64,000 bases of DNA, taken from contig NZ_SRHZ01000056.1 of NCBI RefSeq assembly GCF_004684085.1, forward strand, positions 29,534 through 93,533, read 5' to 3'. The DNA is from Stenotrophomonas maltophilia (GTDB lineage Bacteria; Pseudomonadota; Gammaproteobacteria; Xanthomonadales; Xanthomonadaceae). The position numbers were made by a program, and so were the translations under genes. The notes under the pieces are model-generated. The model had not been told where the DNA came from, did not search any database, and saw only the letters and a list, made by a program, of their open reading frames with translations. The first letter of the stretch is position 1. Every line of letters begins with the position of its first letter. Below are positions 34,982 through 45,983 of the stretch, piece after piece.

Positions 34982-36172
34982 TCAATCGCCGATGCGGGCC
35001 TTCTGCCACGGGCCCAGCATCGCGTTGAGCAGGCTGGCCTGCTCGTCGTCACCGGTCAGTTCCCACATGAAGACGCCCGCCAGGCCCTGCTCGCGGGCGA
35101 ACTGCGCACGCAGGCCGATCGAACGCGGGTCTTCATAGCTGATGAAGATCTTCTGCCCGGCGTTGTACAGCCATGGACTCTGCGCTTGCGGCTGCCAGTG
35201 TTTCGTCCAACCCGGCTGGTCGAGATAGCGTGCCTTGATCACCCGCCAGTCACCGGCATCGGCCGGCGCACTGTAGGACTGGTACAGACCATCCGGGGCA
35301 TCGCCGGTGACCTTGAAGCCGCGCCCGTAGAACGGCACGCCCAGCACCAGCTTGTCGGCCGGTACGCCATGCTCGCGGTAGTACTGCACGGCCCCGGCGA
35401 CGTTGTTCCAGCGTCGCAGCTCCGGCGCCAGCGGATCGGCGGACACTTCGTGCAGCGGCGCGTTGAAGGTCGATACCGCCGAGAAGCCGGTGCCCATGTC
35501 GTAGCTCATCAGGTTGATGAAATCGAACACCTTGGCCAGCGCCGGCAGGTCGTAGCTGGCGGCCGGATCGTAGGGGCCATCGGTCTGCAGGCGACCGGCA
35601 GCCAGCGCGGCGGTCAGCAGCATCGGCCGCCCCACCTTGCGACCACGCGCATCAAGGGCCACGCGGAAGGCCTGGGCAAGCCGGGTCAGGTTGGCGCGAT
35701 CCTGCGGGCGGTGTGCCAGCTCCTTCGGTCCACCACTGACCGGGAACTCCCAGTCGATGTCCACGCCATCGAAGCTGCCGGCGTGGCGATCGAAGAACAG
35801 CGCCATGCATGAGTCGACCAGGCGTTTGCGACTGGCCTCGGTCAGCGCCGCGTCGGAGAAGCCCCCCGCGCCCCAGCCACCGATCGAGATCAGCGTACGC
35901 AGATGTGGGTGCGCCTTTTTCAGCTCAGCCAGTGCGGCGAAATTCTTCGGCGCTTCCGGACCAATCGTGCAGCGACCGTCCTCGATGGTGGAGAAGGCGT
36001 AGAACAGGTGGGTGAGGCGCTCGGCCGGAATGCTCGACACCGGATAGCGCTCGGCCGAGCCGCCGGGATAGTAGGCACCGAAGATCGGCGGCTGCGCGGA
36101 GGCGGCATGCGCGGCAATGGGCAAGGCACCGGCAATCAGCACGGCGAGTACAGCCACGGTCTGGCGGAACAT
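34982..36172 (-). CDS. GH18 family chitinase, exported
   Basis: 396 residues. A Sec signal peptide (AVLAVLIAGALPIAAHA) is followed by the GH18 barrel: strand 3 motif LISIGGWG and strand 4 motif DGVDIDWE (Asp135, 138, 140 and catalytic Glu142), then LMSYDMG and WLYNAGQKIFISYEDPRS. It cleaves chitin beta-1,4 bonds by the substrate-assisted route and should act outside the cell or in the periplasm. No separate chitin-binding domain is present. It stands alone. Confidence 0.93.
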   Translation of the reverse strand: MFRQTVAVLAVLIAGALPIAAHAASAQPPIFGAYYPGGSAERYPVSSIPAERLTHLFYAFSTIEDGRCTIGPEAPKNFAALAELKKAHPHLRTLISIGGWGAGGFSDAALTEASRKRLVDSCMALFFDRHAGSFDGVDIDWEFPVSGGPKELAHRPQDRANLTRLAQAFRVALDARGRKVGRPMLLTAALAAGRLQTDGPYDPAASYDLPALAKVFDFINLMSYDMGTGFSAVSTFNAPLHEVSADPLAPELRRWNNVAGAVQYYREHGVPADKLVLGVPFYGRGFKVTGDAPDGLYQSYSAPADAGDWRVIKARYLDQPGWTKHWQPQAQSPWLYNAGQKIFISYEDPRSIGLRAQFAREQGLAGVFMWELTGDDEQASLLNAMLGPWQKARIGD

Positions 36173-36377
36173 GGGATCTCCCGGTTCGAAGGCGCAGCCA
36201 CGTTAGCAAACGGATGGGGCTGTGGGACGGATGTCGCGGCATGTCGTCCCATGGACAGGCGCCGGCCGCCGCAATCTGCCACGGGCCTGGCCGACCCGCA
36301 TCGAAAGCGCGTCGCTGCAGGACAACATGCGACCTGCCTGGGCTATGGTGTCGCTGGATTTTCACCGGCACACGGAC

Positions 36378-37385
36378 ATGACCGCAGACCACCATGCAGA
36401 CAGCGAGCTGCTTGACGACGAGACCCTGGAAAAACTGCAGGCGCTGGAAACGCGCGCCTATGCGGCGTTCGACGAGGGCGATCTGATCGATGCAGCCGAC
36501 CTGTTCGGCGAGCTCATCGAACGGACCCCTTGCATCCCCCACCTGCATTACATGCGCGGGTTGGCATACAAATACCTGCGTGACTGGCCGGCATCGCTGC
36601 GGGACAACCTGCGCTCTGAACAGTTGCGCGAGACGTTCGACCAGGCCACGGCGTGGAATGCCGGGATCGCCGCCAGCGGCGCCAGTGATTGGGCGGAAGC
36701 GCGCAGGCAGTGGAACCGATGCGGCATCGCCGTGCCGGAAGGTGAAGGCCCGATCGACGGCAATTTCGGCGTGGCCTGCGTGCGCCTGAATCCGTGGTCA
36801 AGCGGCGAAACTGTCTACATGCGCCGGCTGGACCCGGTACGTGCGCGGGTAGAGAACGTCCCCCTGCCCGAGAGCGGATTCCGCTTCGGCGACATCGTGC
36901 TGCATGACGGCGCCTCCACGGGCAAACGCATCTACGGCGAGCGTGAGGTACCGGTGTTCAACGCCATGCAACGCCTGCAGCAATCGGACATGGCCACCTA
37001 TGCGGTATTCGTGCAGTGCGACGCGGCCGAAGACATCGCCGCGCTGCGTCAGCTGAGCCTGCCTGGCATCGGCCTGATCGAGGACTGGACCCACTCGGTG
37101 CGCCACCTGTGCCTGCGCTGCAGCTATGGCACGCCGCACCTGCATGGCGATGGCGATGGCGATGGCGATGGCGACGCAGACGACGATGACGGCTGGGAAC
37201 GCGAACGCAATCTGGGCATTGCCGCACAGGGCCGGGCCGCGGTGGAGAAACTGATGGCGGTGTGGACCAAGGCCGGCGCTGGCCGTGTGCTGGATGCAAT
37301 CGAACAACGCGAGCACCCGTTGCAGGATCCGGAGCCGGGCCAGGTGTGGTGGCTGGGGGAAGAGGACGAGGACGAGGCTCCGTAG
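36378..37385 (+). CDS. Tetratricopeptide-repeat protein with acidic repeat tract, unknown function
   Basis: 335 residues from ATG 36378. Helical repeats (LEKLQALETRAYAAFDEGDLIDAADLFGELIERTP, HYMRGLAYKYLRDWPASLRDN, QATAWNAGIAASGASDWAEARRQWNRCG) are TPR-like, and a C-terminal domain contains RLNPWSSGETVYMRRLDPVRARV and LCLRCSYGTPHLH. A GATGGC hexamer repeat at about 37146-37174 codes for HGDGDGDGDGDAD. ATG 36327 with AGGACAAC before it is an alternative start. Cytoplasmic, role unknown. Confidence 0.75.
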   Translation: MTADHHADSELLDDETLEKLQALETRAYAAFDEGDLIDAADLFGELIERTPCIPHLHYMRGLAYKYLRDWPASLRDNLRSEQLRETFDQATAWNAGIAASGASDWAEARRQWNRCGIAVPEGEGPIDGNFGVACVRLNPWSSGETVYMRRLDPVRARVENVPLPESGFRFGDIVLHDGASTGKRIYGEREVPVFNAMQRLQQSDMATYAVFVQCDAAEDIAALRQLSLPGIGLIEDWTHSVRHLCLRCSYGTPHLHGDGDGDGDGDADDDDGWERERNLGIAAQGRAAVEKLMAVWTKAGAGRVLDAIEQREHPLQDPEPGQVWWLGEEDEDEAP

Positions 37386-37448
37386 AGGCGAACTGCTCGA
37401 CTGGAGCGTGAGGACCAACGGTCCTCACCCACAGAATTGCAGGCAAAG

Positions 37449-37474
37449 AAAAAGCGGGCCGAAGCCCGCTTTTT
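37449..37474. terminator. Bidirectional intrinsic terminator between TPR gene and pnp
   Basis: AAAAAGCGGGC paired perfectly with GCCCGCTTTTT around a 4-base loop serves both convergent genes. Confidence 0.9.
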
Positions 37475-37496
37475 CATTCCAGCGATATCGGGATGT

Positions 37497-37520
37497 GTGT
37501 CAACCAAGGTTGACACCTAC
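37497..37520 (-). repeat. SMAG palindrome
   Basis: GTGTCAAC...GTTGACAC followed by CTAC, 6 bases from the pnp stop. Confidence 0.85.
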
Positions 37521-37526
37521 CGTCGA

Positions 37527-39635
37527 TTATTCGGCGCTGGCGGCCTCGCCTTCTTCCACGGCCTTCATCGACAGGCGGATACGGCCCTGCTTGTCGACTT
37601 CCAGCACCTTGACCTTGACCACATCGCCTTCCTTCAGCACGTCGCCGACCTTCTCGACGCGGTCGCTGGAGATCTGCGACACGTGCACCAGGCCGTCCTT
37701 GCCCGGCAGGATGGTGACGAACGCACCGAAGTCCATGATCTTGGCGACCTTGCCTTCGTAGATGCGGCCCGGCTCGACGTCCGAGGTGATCTGCTCGATG
37801 CGGGCCTTGGCAGCCTGCGCAGCGATGGCATTGACCGAAGCGATGACGATGGTGCCGTCATCCTGGATGTCGATCTGGGTGCCGGTTTCCTTGGTGATGG
37901 CCTGGATGGTCGAACCACCCTTGCCGATCACTTCGCGGATCTTGTCCGGGTGGATCTTGATGGTCAGCAGGCGCGGCGCGTAGTCCGACAGCTCCTCACG
38001 CGGAGCGGTCAGGCCGTGGGCCATTTCGCCCAGGATGTGCAGACGGCCAGCCTTGGCCTGCTGCAGAGCCTGCTTCATGATCTCTTCGGTGATGCCTTCG
38101 ATCTTGATGTCCATCTGCAGGGCGGAGATGCCCTCAGCGGTACCGGCCACCTTGAAGTCCATGTCGCCCAGGTGATCTTCGTCACCCAGGATGTCGGACA
38201 GGACGACGAAGCGATCGCCTTCCTTGACCAGGCCCATGGCGATGCCGGCAACCGGCGCCTTCACCGGCACGCCGGCGTCCATCAGGGCCAGCGAGGAACC
38301 GCAGACCGAGGCCATCGACGAGGAACCGTTCGACTCGGTGATTTCCGAGACCACGCGGATGGTGTACGGGAAGGCTTCCAGCGACGGCATCACTGCCAGC
38401 ACGCCGCGCTTGGCCAGACGGCCGTGACCGATCTCGCGACGCTTCGGGCCCATCATGCGGCCGGTCTCACCCACCGAGTACGGGGGGAAGTTGTAGTGGA
38501 ACAGGAAATTTTCCTTGTACTCACCGGAGACGGCATCGATGACCTGGCCATCACGGGCGGTGCCCAGGGTGATGGTCACGATGGCCTGGGTCTCACCACG
38601 GGTGAACAGCGAGGAACCGTGGGTACGCGGCAGGACGCTGGTCTTCACGGCGATCGGGCGGACGGTGTCCAGCGCACGGCCGTCGATGCGGACCTTGGTG
38701 TCCAGCACCGAGTTGCGCATGGTGCTGTATTCCAGCTCGCCGAATTCCTTCGACAGCTCGGCCGGGTTCCAGCCTTCGGCGGCCACGCGGCCAGCCAGGG
38801 ATTCGACAACGTCCTTCTTGATCGCCGAGATGGCGTCACGACGCTGCAGCTTGTCGCGCACCTGGAAGGCTTCGCCCAGACGCGGGCCGATCGCTTCCTG
38901 CACGGCGCTGATCAGGGCGACGTTCTTGGCAGGGGCTTCCCAGGTCGACGGCTTGGTGCCGGCTTCGACGGTCAGCTCGTTGATGGCGTTGATGACCTTC
39001 TGCATTTCGCGGTGACCGAAGGTCACAGCGCCCAGCATCACGTCTTCGGACAGCAGTGCGGCTTCGGATTCCACCATCAGCACGGCATTGGCGGTACCGG
39101 CGACAACCAGCTCCAGCTCCGAATCCTTCAGTTCGGTCACGGTCGGGTTGAGGATGTACTCGCCGTTCTTGTAACCGACCTTGGCGGCGGCGATCGGACC
39201 CTTGAACGGGGTACCGGCCAGCGACAGCGCAGCCGAGGCACCGATCAGGGCAGCGATGTCACCATCGATGTCCGGGTTCAGCGACATCACCGTGGCGATG
39301 ATCTGGACTTCGTTCTTGTAGTCTTCCGGGAACAGCGGACGGATCGGACGATCGATCAGGCGCGAGATCAGGGTTTCCTTCTCGGTCGCGCGGCCTTCGC
39401 GCTTGAAGAAGCCACCCGGGATGCGGCCACCGGCGTAGAACTTCTCCTGATAGTCGCAGGTCAGCGGGAAGAAGTCCTGGCCCTCACGCGCGCTCTTGGC
39501 GGCAACGGCGGAGACCAGCAGCACGGTGTCGTCGAACTTGACGATGACGGCGCCACCGGCCTGGCGGGCGATTTCGCCAGTCTCAAGCGTGACGGTGTGC
39601 TTGCCGTACTGGAAGGTTTTGGTGATTTTTGCCAC
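37527..39635 (-). CDS. pnp: Polyribonucleotide nucleotidyltransferase
   Basis: 702 residues, GTG start. Two RNase PH-like domains ([33 protein letters not shown], and [22 protein letters not shown]) are followed by a KH domain ([20 protein letters not shown]) and an S1 domain ([30 protein letters not shown]). It degrades RNA from the 3' end with phosphate and is part of the degradosome. It follows rpsO, as in E. coli, where PNPase controls its own leader. Confidence 0.98.
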   Translation of the reverse strand: MAKITKTFQYGKHTVTLETGEIARQAGGAVIVKFDDTVLLVSAVAAKSAREGQDFFPLTCDYQEKFYAGGRIPGGFFKREGRATEKETLISRLIDRPIRPLFPEDYKNEVQIIATVMSLNPDIDGDIAALIGASAALSLAGTPFKGPIAAAKVGYKNGEYILNPTVTELKDSELELVVAGTANAVLMVESEAALLSEDVMLGAVTFGHREMQKVINAINELTVEAGTKPSTWEAPAKNVALISAVQEAIGPRLGEAFQVRDKLQRRDAISAIKKDVVESLAGRVAAEGWNPAELSKEFGELEYSTMRNSVLDTKVRIDGRALDTVRPIAVKTSVLPRTHGSSLFTRGETQAIVTITLGTARDGQVIDAVSGEYKENFLFHYNFPPYSVGETGRMMGPKRREIGHGRLAKRGVLAVMPSLEAFPYTIRVVSEITESNGSSSMASVCGSSLALMDAGVPVKAPVAGIAMGLVKEGDRFVVLSDILGDEDHLGDMDFKVAGTAEGISALQMDIKIEGITEEIMKQALQQAKAGRLHILGEMAHGLTAPREELSDYAPRLLTIKIHPDKIREVIGKGGSTIQAITKETGTQIDIQDDGTIVIASVNAIAAQAAKARIEQITSDVEPGRIYEGKVAKIMDFGAFVTILPGKDGLVHVSQISSDRVEKVGDVLKEGDVVKVKVLEVDKQGRIRLSMKAVEEGEAASAE

Positions 39636-39746
39636 GGATGGATGTCCTTGGGGATGCTGTCTGCGAATTGGACCGTCGGCGACCCTTGCCGCCAGCGGGT
39701 GACCGGATCGTTCCGGCCTGAATCGGGGATTACGGTGCTACAAAAC

Positions 39747-39774
39747 AAAACCGCGGCGCATCGCTGCGCCGCGG
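39747..39774 (-). terminator. Intrinsic terminator after rpsO
   Basis: On the minus strand CCGCGGCGCA/TGCGCCGCGG, 4-base loop, then TTTTGTTTT. Read-through to pnp is expected, as pnp has no separate clear promoter here. Confidence 0.8.
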
Positions 39775-39786
39775 GGGATTCGTTGC

Positions 39787-40047
39787 TTAGCGACGCAGGC
39801 CAAGCTTCTCGATCAGGGCCTTGTAACGCTCGACGTCCTTCTTCTTCAGGTAGTCGAGCAGGCTGCGACGGCGGTTGACCATCTGCAGCAGGCCGCGGCG
39901 GCTGTGGTGGTCCTTCTTGTGGGTCTTGAAGTGGCCGGTCAGCAGTTCGATGCGGGCGGTCAGCAGTGCAACCTGGACTTCCGGGGAGCCGGTGTCAGCC
40001 GAGCTGCGCTTGTTGTCTTCAATGACCTTCTGGGTGTCGATCGACAT
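39787..40047 (-). CDS. rpsO: 30S ribosomal protein S15
   Basis: 86 residues: [71 protein letters not shown] is a complete S15, a primary 16S rRNA binder. ATG 40047 is the family start. Confidence 0.98.
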   Translation of the reverse strand: MSIDTQKVIEDNKRSSADTGSPEVQVALLTARIELLTGHFKTHKKDHHSRRGLLQMVNRRRSLLDYLKKKDVERYKALIEKLGLRR

Positions 40048-40220
40048 TTCTTTTTTCTCTGTGATGCGTGGCCGGCAGGAACGCGCTTCGCGCACCGCCA
40101 GGCTCGCCGTGGACTACGAGGATGAAACCTGCGCGAGGCAGGCTGCCGGAAAACGGCCGCGAAATTGTAACGGCCAGGGGGCTCTGGGACAAGGTCCGGG
40201 GCTGAACCGGCCGGCCCCGG

Positions 40221-41129
40221 TCAGAGGTTGAAACGGCGCTGCGGGGCCAGCAGGCCACTGTCGTCCACCTGGCCCAAGCCCTGGACAACAGCGTCCGGAC
40301 CATACACGGCCACCAGGCCGCGCGGCCAGGACGGGTCGCGCTGGCGCTGGCCGACGCAGAACCGGTGGACCTGGTCAGCATCGAGCTCGACCCGCGGGTA
40401 TTCAGTCAGGCCGGCCGCCAGCGGCAGCAGCAGCGCGTCCATGCCCGCCTCGTCGCCCGCCTCGACCATCGCCCGCAACTGATCCAAGGTGACCATCGCC
40501 GGCTCGCGGAATGGCTCGACCCACAGCCGGCGCAGCGCACTGATGTGAGCGCCGCAGCCCAGGCTTTCGCCCAGGTCGCGGGCCAGGCTGCGGATGTAGG
40601 TACCCGAGCCACAGGTCACGCGCAGGCGCAACCGCTCAGGCTGCTGCTCCAGCACCTCGATGGCGTGCACCTGGACCTCGCGTTCGGGCGCCTCGATGGC
40701 ATCACCGCGGCGGGCCTTCACATACAACGGTTCACCGCCCTGCTTGAGCGCCGAGTAGATCGGGGCACGCTGGCGGATGTTACCGGTCAGCGGCACCAGT
40801 GCGGCCTGCAGGGCCTCGGGACTGATCTGCGGCACCGGGCGCTGCAGCAACACCTGGCCTTCAGCGTCGTCGGTATCGGTGGTCTGGCCCAGCACGATCT
40901 CGGCGTCATAGGCCTTGGCCGAACCCAGCAGCAGGCCAGCGATCTTGGTCGCCTCGCCGAAGCACAGCGGCAGCAGGCCGGTAGCCAGCGGGTCGAGGCT
41001 GCCGGTGTGGCCCCCCTTCTCGGCGCGGAACAGGCGGCGGGCCACCTGCAGGGCAGCGTTGGAGCTCATGCCGGCCGACTTGTCGAGCAGCAGGATGCCA
41101 TCCAGGCGACGGAACTGAATTCGGGTCAT
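40221..41129 (-). CDS. truB: tRNA pseudouridine(55) synthase
   Basis: 302 residues. [53 protein letters not shown] holds the catalytic Asp in [24 protein letters not shown] is another TruB signature. A C-terminal PUA-like domain is present. It makes the universal psi55 in tRNA T-loops. ATG 41129 was chosen; the upstream part of the frame lies in the SMAG pair. Confidence 0.97.
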   Translation of the reverse strand: MTRIQFRRLDGILLLDKSAGMSSNAALQVARRLFRAEKGGHTGSLDPLATGLLPLCFGEATKIAGLLLGSAKAYDAEIVLGQTTDTDDAEGQVLLQRPVPQISPEALQAALVPLTGNIRQRAPIYSALKQGGEPLYVKARRGDAIEAPEREVQVHAIEVLEQQPERLRLRVTCGSGTYIRSLARDLGESLGCGAHISALRRLWVEPFREPAMVTLDQLRAMVEAGDEAGMDALLLPLAAGLTEYPRVELDADQVHRFCVGQRQRDPSWPRGLVAVYGPDAVVQGLGQVDDSGLLAPQRRFNL

Positions 41130-41140
41130 GACAGGTACGG

Positions 41141-41214
41141 GTAGCGCCGGGCCATGCCCGGCGAGCGCGCAGCGCGGCGCGGAAAGAGCAACGCCGGGCA
41201 TGGCCCGGCGCTAC
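41141..41214. repeat. Inverted pair of SMAG palindromes between rbfA and truB
   Basis: Direct unit 41141-41163 (GTAGCGCCGGGC...) and reversed unit 41192-41214, separated by 28 bases. Each is self-complementary, and the two also pair with each other, so the transcript can form two small hairpins or one 74-base structure. Confidence 0.85.
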
Positions 41215-41218
41215 GTTG

Positions 41219-41602
41219 TTATTCGTCGTCGCCTTCGCGACGCTTCTCCGCGGCCAGCGTATCGGGCAGGTCGCGCAGGATGTTGTCGATATGCTCACCG
41301 CGATCGACCGAGTCGTCGTAGTGGAAATGCAGCTCCGGCACGTGACGCAGCTTCATCGCCCGGGCCAGATCCATGCGCAGGCGGTAGCCCAGCTCCTTCA
41401 GGCCGGCGACGGCTTCAGCCGAGCGCTCGGGCATCAGTGCAGTGACGAACACCTTGGCATGGGCCATGTCGCGGGTGATTTCCACGTCGGACACGCTCAC
41501 CGAGGGCAACCCATGCTCGCGCACGGCGTTGTGCACCAGGGTGCCGAGTTCACGGCGCAGCTGGGCGGAGACACGGTCGGTTCGATGGAAAGTCTTGGGC
41601 AC
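41219..41602 (-). CDS. rbfA: 30S ribosome-binding factor A
   Basis: 127 residues. Starts with GTG 41602, giving MPKTFHRTDRVSAQLRRELGTLVHNAVREHG, the family N-terminus; AAGAG precedes. The KH-like fold is supported by VEITRDMAHAKVFVTAL and LRHVPELHFHYDDSVDRGEHI. It helps late 30S maturation and cold adaptation. Acidic tail EKRREGDDE. Confidence 0.95.
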   Translation of the reverse strand: MPKTFHRTDRVSAQLRRELGTLVHNAVREHGLPSVSVSDVEITRDMAHAKVFVTALMPERSAEAVAGLKELGYRLRMDLARAMKLRHVPELHFHYDDSVDRGEHIDNILRDLPDTLAAEKRREGDDE

Positions 41603-41624
41603 GAGAGGCTCTTGGTTCAGTTGT

Positions 41625-41715
41625 CGCCCGACCAACGGTCGGGCGCTACATCTACAGGGTACCCGACCGTTGATCGGGTTCTACAGCATGGTAGGGCCCG
41701 ACCGTTGGTCGGGCC
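41625..41715. repeat. Three SMAG palindromes between infB and rbfA
   Basis: Reversed units at 41625-41649 and 41661-41684, and a direct unit GTAGGGCCCGACCGTTGG... at 41691-41715. They share CCGACCGTTGGTCGG-type arms. The spacer is only 124 bases, so the repeats fill most of it. Confidence 0.8.
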
Positions 41716-41726
41716 ACCGCACAACA

Positions 41727-44375
41727 TTACAGGGTGCGCGGCACTTCGATACGCTCGAAGCACTCGATCTGGTCACCCGGCTTGACGTCGTTGTAAGCCT
41801 TCACCGCGATACCGCATTCGGTACCGTTGCGGACTTCCTCGACGTTTTCCTTGAAGCGACGCAGCGATTCCAGCTCGCCTTCGAAGATCACCACGCTGTC
41901 GCGCAGGACGCGGATCGGCTTGTTGCGCTTGACCACGCCCTCGATGACCATCGAGCCGGCGACGGCACCCAGCTTGGAGCTGCGGAAGACGTCGCGGACC
42001 TCGGCGATACCGATGATCTCTTCGCGGATCTCCACGCCCAGCAGACCGGAGGCCACCTGCTTCACCTGATCGATCACGTCATAGATGATCGAGAAGTAAC
42101 GCAGGTCCACGCCATTGGATTCAATGATGCGGCGGGCCGAAGCGTCCGCACGCACGTTGAAGCCGATGACGGTGGCCTTCGAAGCAGCCGCCGAATTGGC
42201 GTCCGACTCGGTGATGCCGCCCACGCCGGAGTGGATCACGTTGATGCGGATGTCTTCGTTGGACAGCGCAACCAGTGCCTGGCTCAGGGCCTGCACCGAA
42301 CCCTGCACGTCGGCCTTGATGACCAGGTTGAGGACCTGCTGGCCCTCGCCCTTGCCCAGGGTCGCCATGATGTCTTCCATGCGGCTGCCCGCAGTGGCAA
42401 CCAGGCGCGATTCACGGCGCTTGGTCTCACGCTGCTGGGCAACGTCCTTGGCCAGACGCTCGTCGTCGACGACGACGAAGTCGTCACCGGCTTCCGGCAC
42501 GCCGGACAGGCCCAGGACCTGTACCGGGATGGACGGGCCGGCGAATTCCGGCTGCTTGCCGGTTTCGTCGAACAGCGCACGCACGCGGCCGTACTGGATG
42601 CCGCACACCAGGTAATCGCCCTTCTTCAGGCGGCCCTGCTGCACCAGCACCGTTGCGACCGGGCCACGGCCCTTGTCCAGCGAGGATTCGATGACCACAC
42701 CGTTGGCACGGCCCTCGTCGACGGCCTTCAGTTCCAGCAGTTCGGCCTGTACCGACACGGCGTCCAGCAGATCGTCGATGCCCAGGCCGGTCTTGGCCGA
42801 GATTTCAACCATCTGGATGTCACCGCCGAAGTCTTCGGCCACGACCTGCTCGGACAGCAGTTCGTTCTTGACCCGCATCGGGTCGGCGCCGGACTTGTCG
42901 ATCTTGTTGATGGCCACGATCAGCGGCACACCTGCCGAACGGGCGTGCTGGATTGCTTCCTTGGTCTGCGGCATGACGCCGTCGTCGGCTGCGACCACCA
43001 GCACCACGATGTCGGTCAGCTTGGCACCGCGGGCACGCATCGAAGTGAACGCGGCGTGGCCCGGGGTATCGAGGAAGCTGATGACGCCCTTCGGCGTTTC
43101 AACGTGGTAGGCACCGATGTGCTGGGTGATGCCGCCGGCTTCGCCAGTGGCGACCTTGGTACGGCGGATGTAATCCAGCAGCGAGGTCTTGCCGTGGTCG
43201 ACGTGGCCCATGATGGTGACCACCGGCGGACGCTGCACGGCTTCGCCGCGGTTCTCGCCTGCAGAGGCAAGCAGCGCGTCTTCGGCATCGTTGTCGTTGG
43301 CACGGATGGCCTTATGGCCCAGCTCTTCGGTGACCAGCGCAGCGGTGTCATGGTCGATGGACTGGGTGATGGTCGCCATCACGCCCATCTTGAACAGCGC
43401 CTTGACCACCTCGCCGCCCTTCAGCGCGAGCTTCTGCGCCAGGTCGGCCACGGTGATGGTCTCGCCGATCGCCACTTCACGCACGACCGGTGCGGTCGGA
43501 CGTTCGAAGCCGTGCGGACCGGCGTTGTTGCCACCACGCGACATGTCGCGACGGCCACCGGCCTGGTTCCGGCTGCCCGGACGGCCACGGTTGTTGCTGT
43601 TGTTGCTGTTGCCACGACGCGCACGGTCGGCCGCCGACAGGTGCATCTGGCCGGCGAAACGGTCGCCCGGACCACGCTCGTTGCGCGGCGCACTGCGGTT
43701 GTTGCGGTCGTCGCTGCGCGGCGGCGGCGGTGCACCACGCGGCGCAGCCGGGGCTGCGGCCGGGGCACGCGGCGGGCGCGGCGCGGTTTCGTCGATCGGA
43801 GCGCGCACCTTGGGCTTGCTGGCAGCCAGCGCCTCGGCCGCCTTGGCGGCAACCGCAGCTTCCTCGGCCGCCTTCTTCTCGGCTTCGGCACGTTCCTTCG
43901 CCGCGACTTCTTCCTCGCGGGCGCGGACGATGGCCTCGTCACGCAGGCGATCCTTCTCGGCCAGCGCCTGCTGCTCGGCAAGGTTGCGCGCACGCGACTC
44001 TTCCAGCTTGCGCAGGATGTCGGCGCGCTCTTCGTCCGGCGTCATGGCACGCGCACCATCCTTGACGTAGGTACGCTTCTGGCGCACCTCGACGTTCACG
44101 GTCGTCTTGCTGCGACCGGAATTGACCGTCACTTCCTGCTGCTTCCGGCGGTTGAGCGTGATCTTCTTTGCAGACTGATCGGTCTCTTCCGGGGCCTGCT
44201 CGGGCTTGCCGTGTGAACGACGAAGGAAGCCCAGGAGCTTCACCTTCTCAGAGCTGGTCACGACCTGGTCGGGACCGCTGAACTTCATGCCGGCACCGGC
44301 CAGCTGTTCCAGCAGTTTTTCGACCGGCGTGTTGACCAGTTCGGCAAGCTTGCGGATGGTGGTTTGCTGCGACAT
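41727..44375 (-). CDS. infB: Translation initiation factor IF-2
   Basis: 882 residues. The IF2-N helical domain ([26 protein letters not shown]), a long charged Ala/Glu/Arg linker and a Gly/Asn/Arg-rich tract (about residues 190-285) lead to the G domain with [24 protein letters not shown] and NKIDK, then domains II-IV. It brings initiator tRNA to the 30S subunit with GTP. Two tandem tRNA-fMet genes stand at the head of this operon. Confidence 0.98.
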   Translation of the reverse strand: MSQQTTIRKLAELVNTPVEKLLEQLAGAGMKFSGPDQVVTSSEKVKLLGFLRRSHGKPEQAPEETDQSAKKITLNRRKQQEVTVNSGRSKTTVNVEVRQKRTYVKDGARAMTPDEERADILRKLEESRARNLAEQQALAEKDRLRDEAIVRAREEEVAAKERAEAEKKAAEEAAVAAKAAEALAASKPKVRAPIDETAPRPPRAPAAAPAAPRGAPPPPRSDDRNNRSAPRNERGPGDRFAGQMHLSAADRARRGNSNNSNNRGRPGSRNQAGGRRDMSRGGNNAGPHGFERPTAPVVREVAIGETITVADLAQKLALKGGEVVKALFKMGVMATITQSIDHDTAALVTEELGHKAIRANDNDAEDALLASAGENRGEAVQRPPVVTIMGHVDHGKTSLLDYIRRTKVATGEAGGITQHIGAYHVETPKGVISFLDTPGHAAFTSMRARGAKLTDIVVLVVAADDGVMPQTKEAIQHARSAGVPLIVAINKIDKSGADPMRVKNELLSEQVVAEDFGGDIQMVEISAKTGLGIDDLLDAVSVQAELLELKAVDEGRANGVVIESSLDKGRGPVATVLVQQGRLKKGDYLVCGIQYGRVRALFDETGKQPEFAGPSIPVQVLGLSGVPEAGDDFVVVDDERLAKDVAQQRETKRRESRLVATAGSRMEDIMATLGKGEGQQVLNLVIKADVQGSVQALSQALVALSNEDIRINVIHSGVGGITESDANSAAASKATVIGFNVRADASARRIIESNGVDLRYFSIIYDVIDQVKQVASGLLGVEIREEIIGIAEVRDVFRSSKLGAVAGSMVIEGVVKRNKPIRVLRDSVVIFEGELESLRRFKENVEEVRNGTECGIAVKAYNDVKPGDQIECFERIEVPRTL

Positions 44376-44467
44376 TCGGATCCTATGATCTTGTGGGCGC
44401 CCCCCCGCATCTGGAGGTGGCGCGGATTCTACGCCCTGATCGGCTCAGGGCCCTGTTCATTGCCGGC

Positions 44468-45979
44468 TCATTCGCCGCGTTCCAGTCGGGCGATTTCCTC
44501 GGCACGCGCGGCCAGGATCAGCGCAGCGGCGCGCGCCTGGTCCAGCCCTTCGATGCCGAAGTCCATGACCTCGTCGGCGGCCAGGTCGGACAACTCCTCG
44601 CTGGTACGCACGCCGTGGCCGGCCAGCGCATACGCGGTGGCTTCGTCCATGCCCTTCAGGGACAGCAGGTCCTGCGCCGGCTGGCCGTCTTCAAGGCCTT
44701 CCTCGACTGCCAGGGCCTCATTGAGCAGCGCATCGCGGGCACGAGCGCGCAGCTCTTCGACGATGTCTTCGTCGAAACCTTCCACAGCCAGCAGTTCGCC
44801 GACCGGGACATAAGCAATTTCCTCGACGGTGCCGAAGCCTTCGCTGACCAGGATGCCGGCGATTTCCTCGTCCACTTCCAGCTTGTCCATGAACAGCTGG
44901 CGGGCCGAAGCCTGCTCTGCCTCCGACTTGGCGGTGACCTGGTCCTGGGTCATCACGTTAAGCTGCCAGCCGGTCAGACGGCTGGCCAGGCGCACGTTCT
45001 GGCCGCCCTTGCCGATGGCCTGGGCCAGGCGGTCTTCAGCGACGGCCAGATCCATCGAGTGCTTGTCTTCATCGACGATGATCGACTGCACTTCGGCCGG
45101 CGCCATCGCGTTGATGACGAAGTTGGCCGGGCTGTCGTTCCACAGCACGATGTCCACGCGCTCGCCATTGAGCTCGTTCGACACGGCCTGCACGCGCGAA
45201 CCGCGCATGCCGATGCAGGCACCGATCGGATCGGTGCGGGTGTCGTGGGCGAGCACCGCGATCTTGGCGCGATCGCCCGGATCACGGGCGCAGGCCTTGA
45301 TTTCCACCAGGCCCTGGCCGACTTCCGGCACTTCCAGCTTGAACAGCTCGATCATGAATTCCGGGGCGGCACGGCTGATGAACAGCTGCGGGCCACGCGG
45401 TTCCGAGCGCACTTCGGCCAGGTAGCCGCGCACGCGGTCACCGGCGCGCAGCACGTCGCGCGGAATGCCCTTGTCCTTCGGAATGAAGCCTTCGGCGTTG
45501 CCGCCCAGGTCGACATAGATGTTGCCGCGCTCGGCACGCTTGACCACACCGGTGATCAACTCGCCGACACGATCCTTCCACGCATCGACCACCTGCTGGC
45601 GTTCGGCTTCGCGCACGCGCTGCACGATCACCTGCTTGGCAGCCTGGGCGGCGATACGACCGAAATCCGGGTTTTCAATCTGTTCTTCGATGTAGTCGCC
45701 GACGTCCACGCCTTCGGCTTCATCGACGGCATCCATCAGACGGATCTGGCGATCCGGCGATTCCATGACCACATCATCGGCCACCACTTCCCAGCGGCGG
45801 AAGGTTTCGTAGCTGCCATCCTTGTGGTCGATGACCACGCGGGTCAGCACTTCCTCGTCGGGATAGCGCTTCTTCGCTGCCGAGGCCAGCGCGGCCTCGA
45901 TGGCATCGAAGATCACTTCACGCGGCACGCCCTTCTCGTTGGCGACTGCGTCGACTACCAGCAACAGTTCCTTGCTCAT
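44468..45979 (-). CDS. nusA: Transcription termination/antitermination protein NusA
   Basis: 503 residues. An N-terminal RNA-polymerase-binding domain, an S1 domain (GVVKRAERGNIYVDLGGNAEGFIPK), two KH domains (IGACIGMRGSRVQAVSNELNGERVDIV and LAQAIGKGGQNVRLASRLTGW) and two acidic C-terminal helix-hairpin-helix repeats are in the standard order. It modulates pausing, termination and antitermination, and follows rimP by 4 bases. Confidence 0.98.
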   Translation of the reverse strand: MSKELLLVVDAVANEKGVPREVIFDAIEAALASAAKKRYPDEEVLTRVVIDHKDGSYETFRRWEVVADDVVMESPDRQIRLMDAVDEAEGVDVGDYIEEQIENPDFGRIAAQAAKQVIVQRVREAERQQVVDAWKDRVGELITGVVKRAERGNIYVDLGGNAEGFIPKDKGIPRDVLRAGDRVRGYLAEVRSEPRGPQLFISRAAPEFMIELFKLEVPEVGQGLVEIKACARDPGDRAKIAVLAHDTRTDPIGACIGMRGSRVQAVSNELNGERVDIVLWNDSPANFVINAMAPAEVQSIIVDEDKHSMDLAVAEDRLAQAIGKGGQNVRLASRLTGWQLNVMTQDQVTAKSEAEQASARQLFMDKLEVDEEIAGILVSEGFGTVEEIAYVPVGELLAVEGFDEDIVEELRARARDALLNEALAVEEGLEDGQPAQDLLSLKGMDEATAYALAGHGVRTSEELSDLAADEVMDFGIEGLDQARAAALILAARAEEIARLERGE

Positions 45980-45983
45980 TGGC

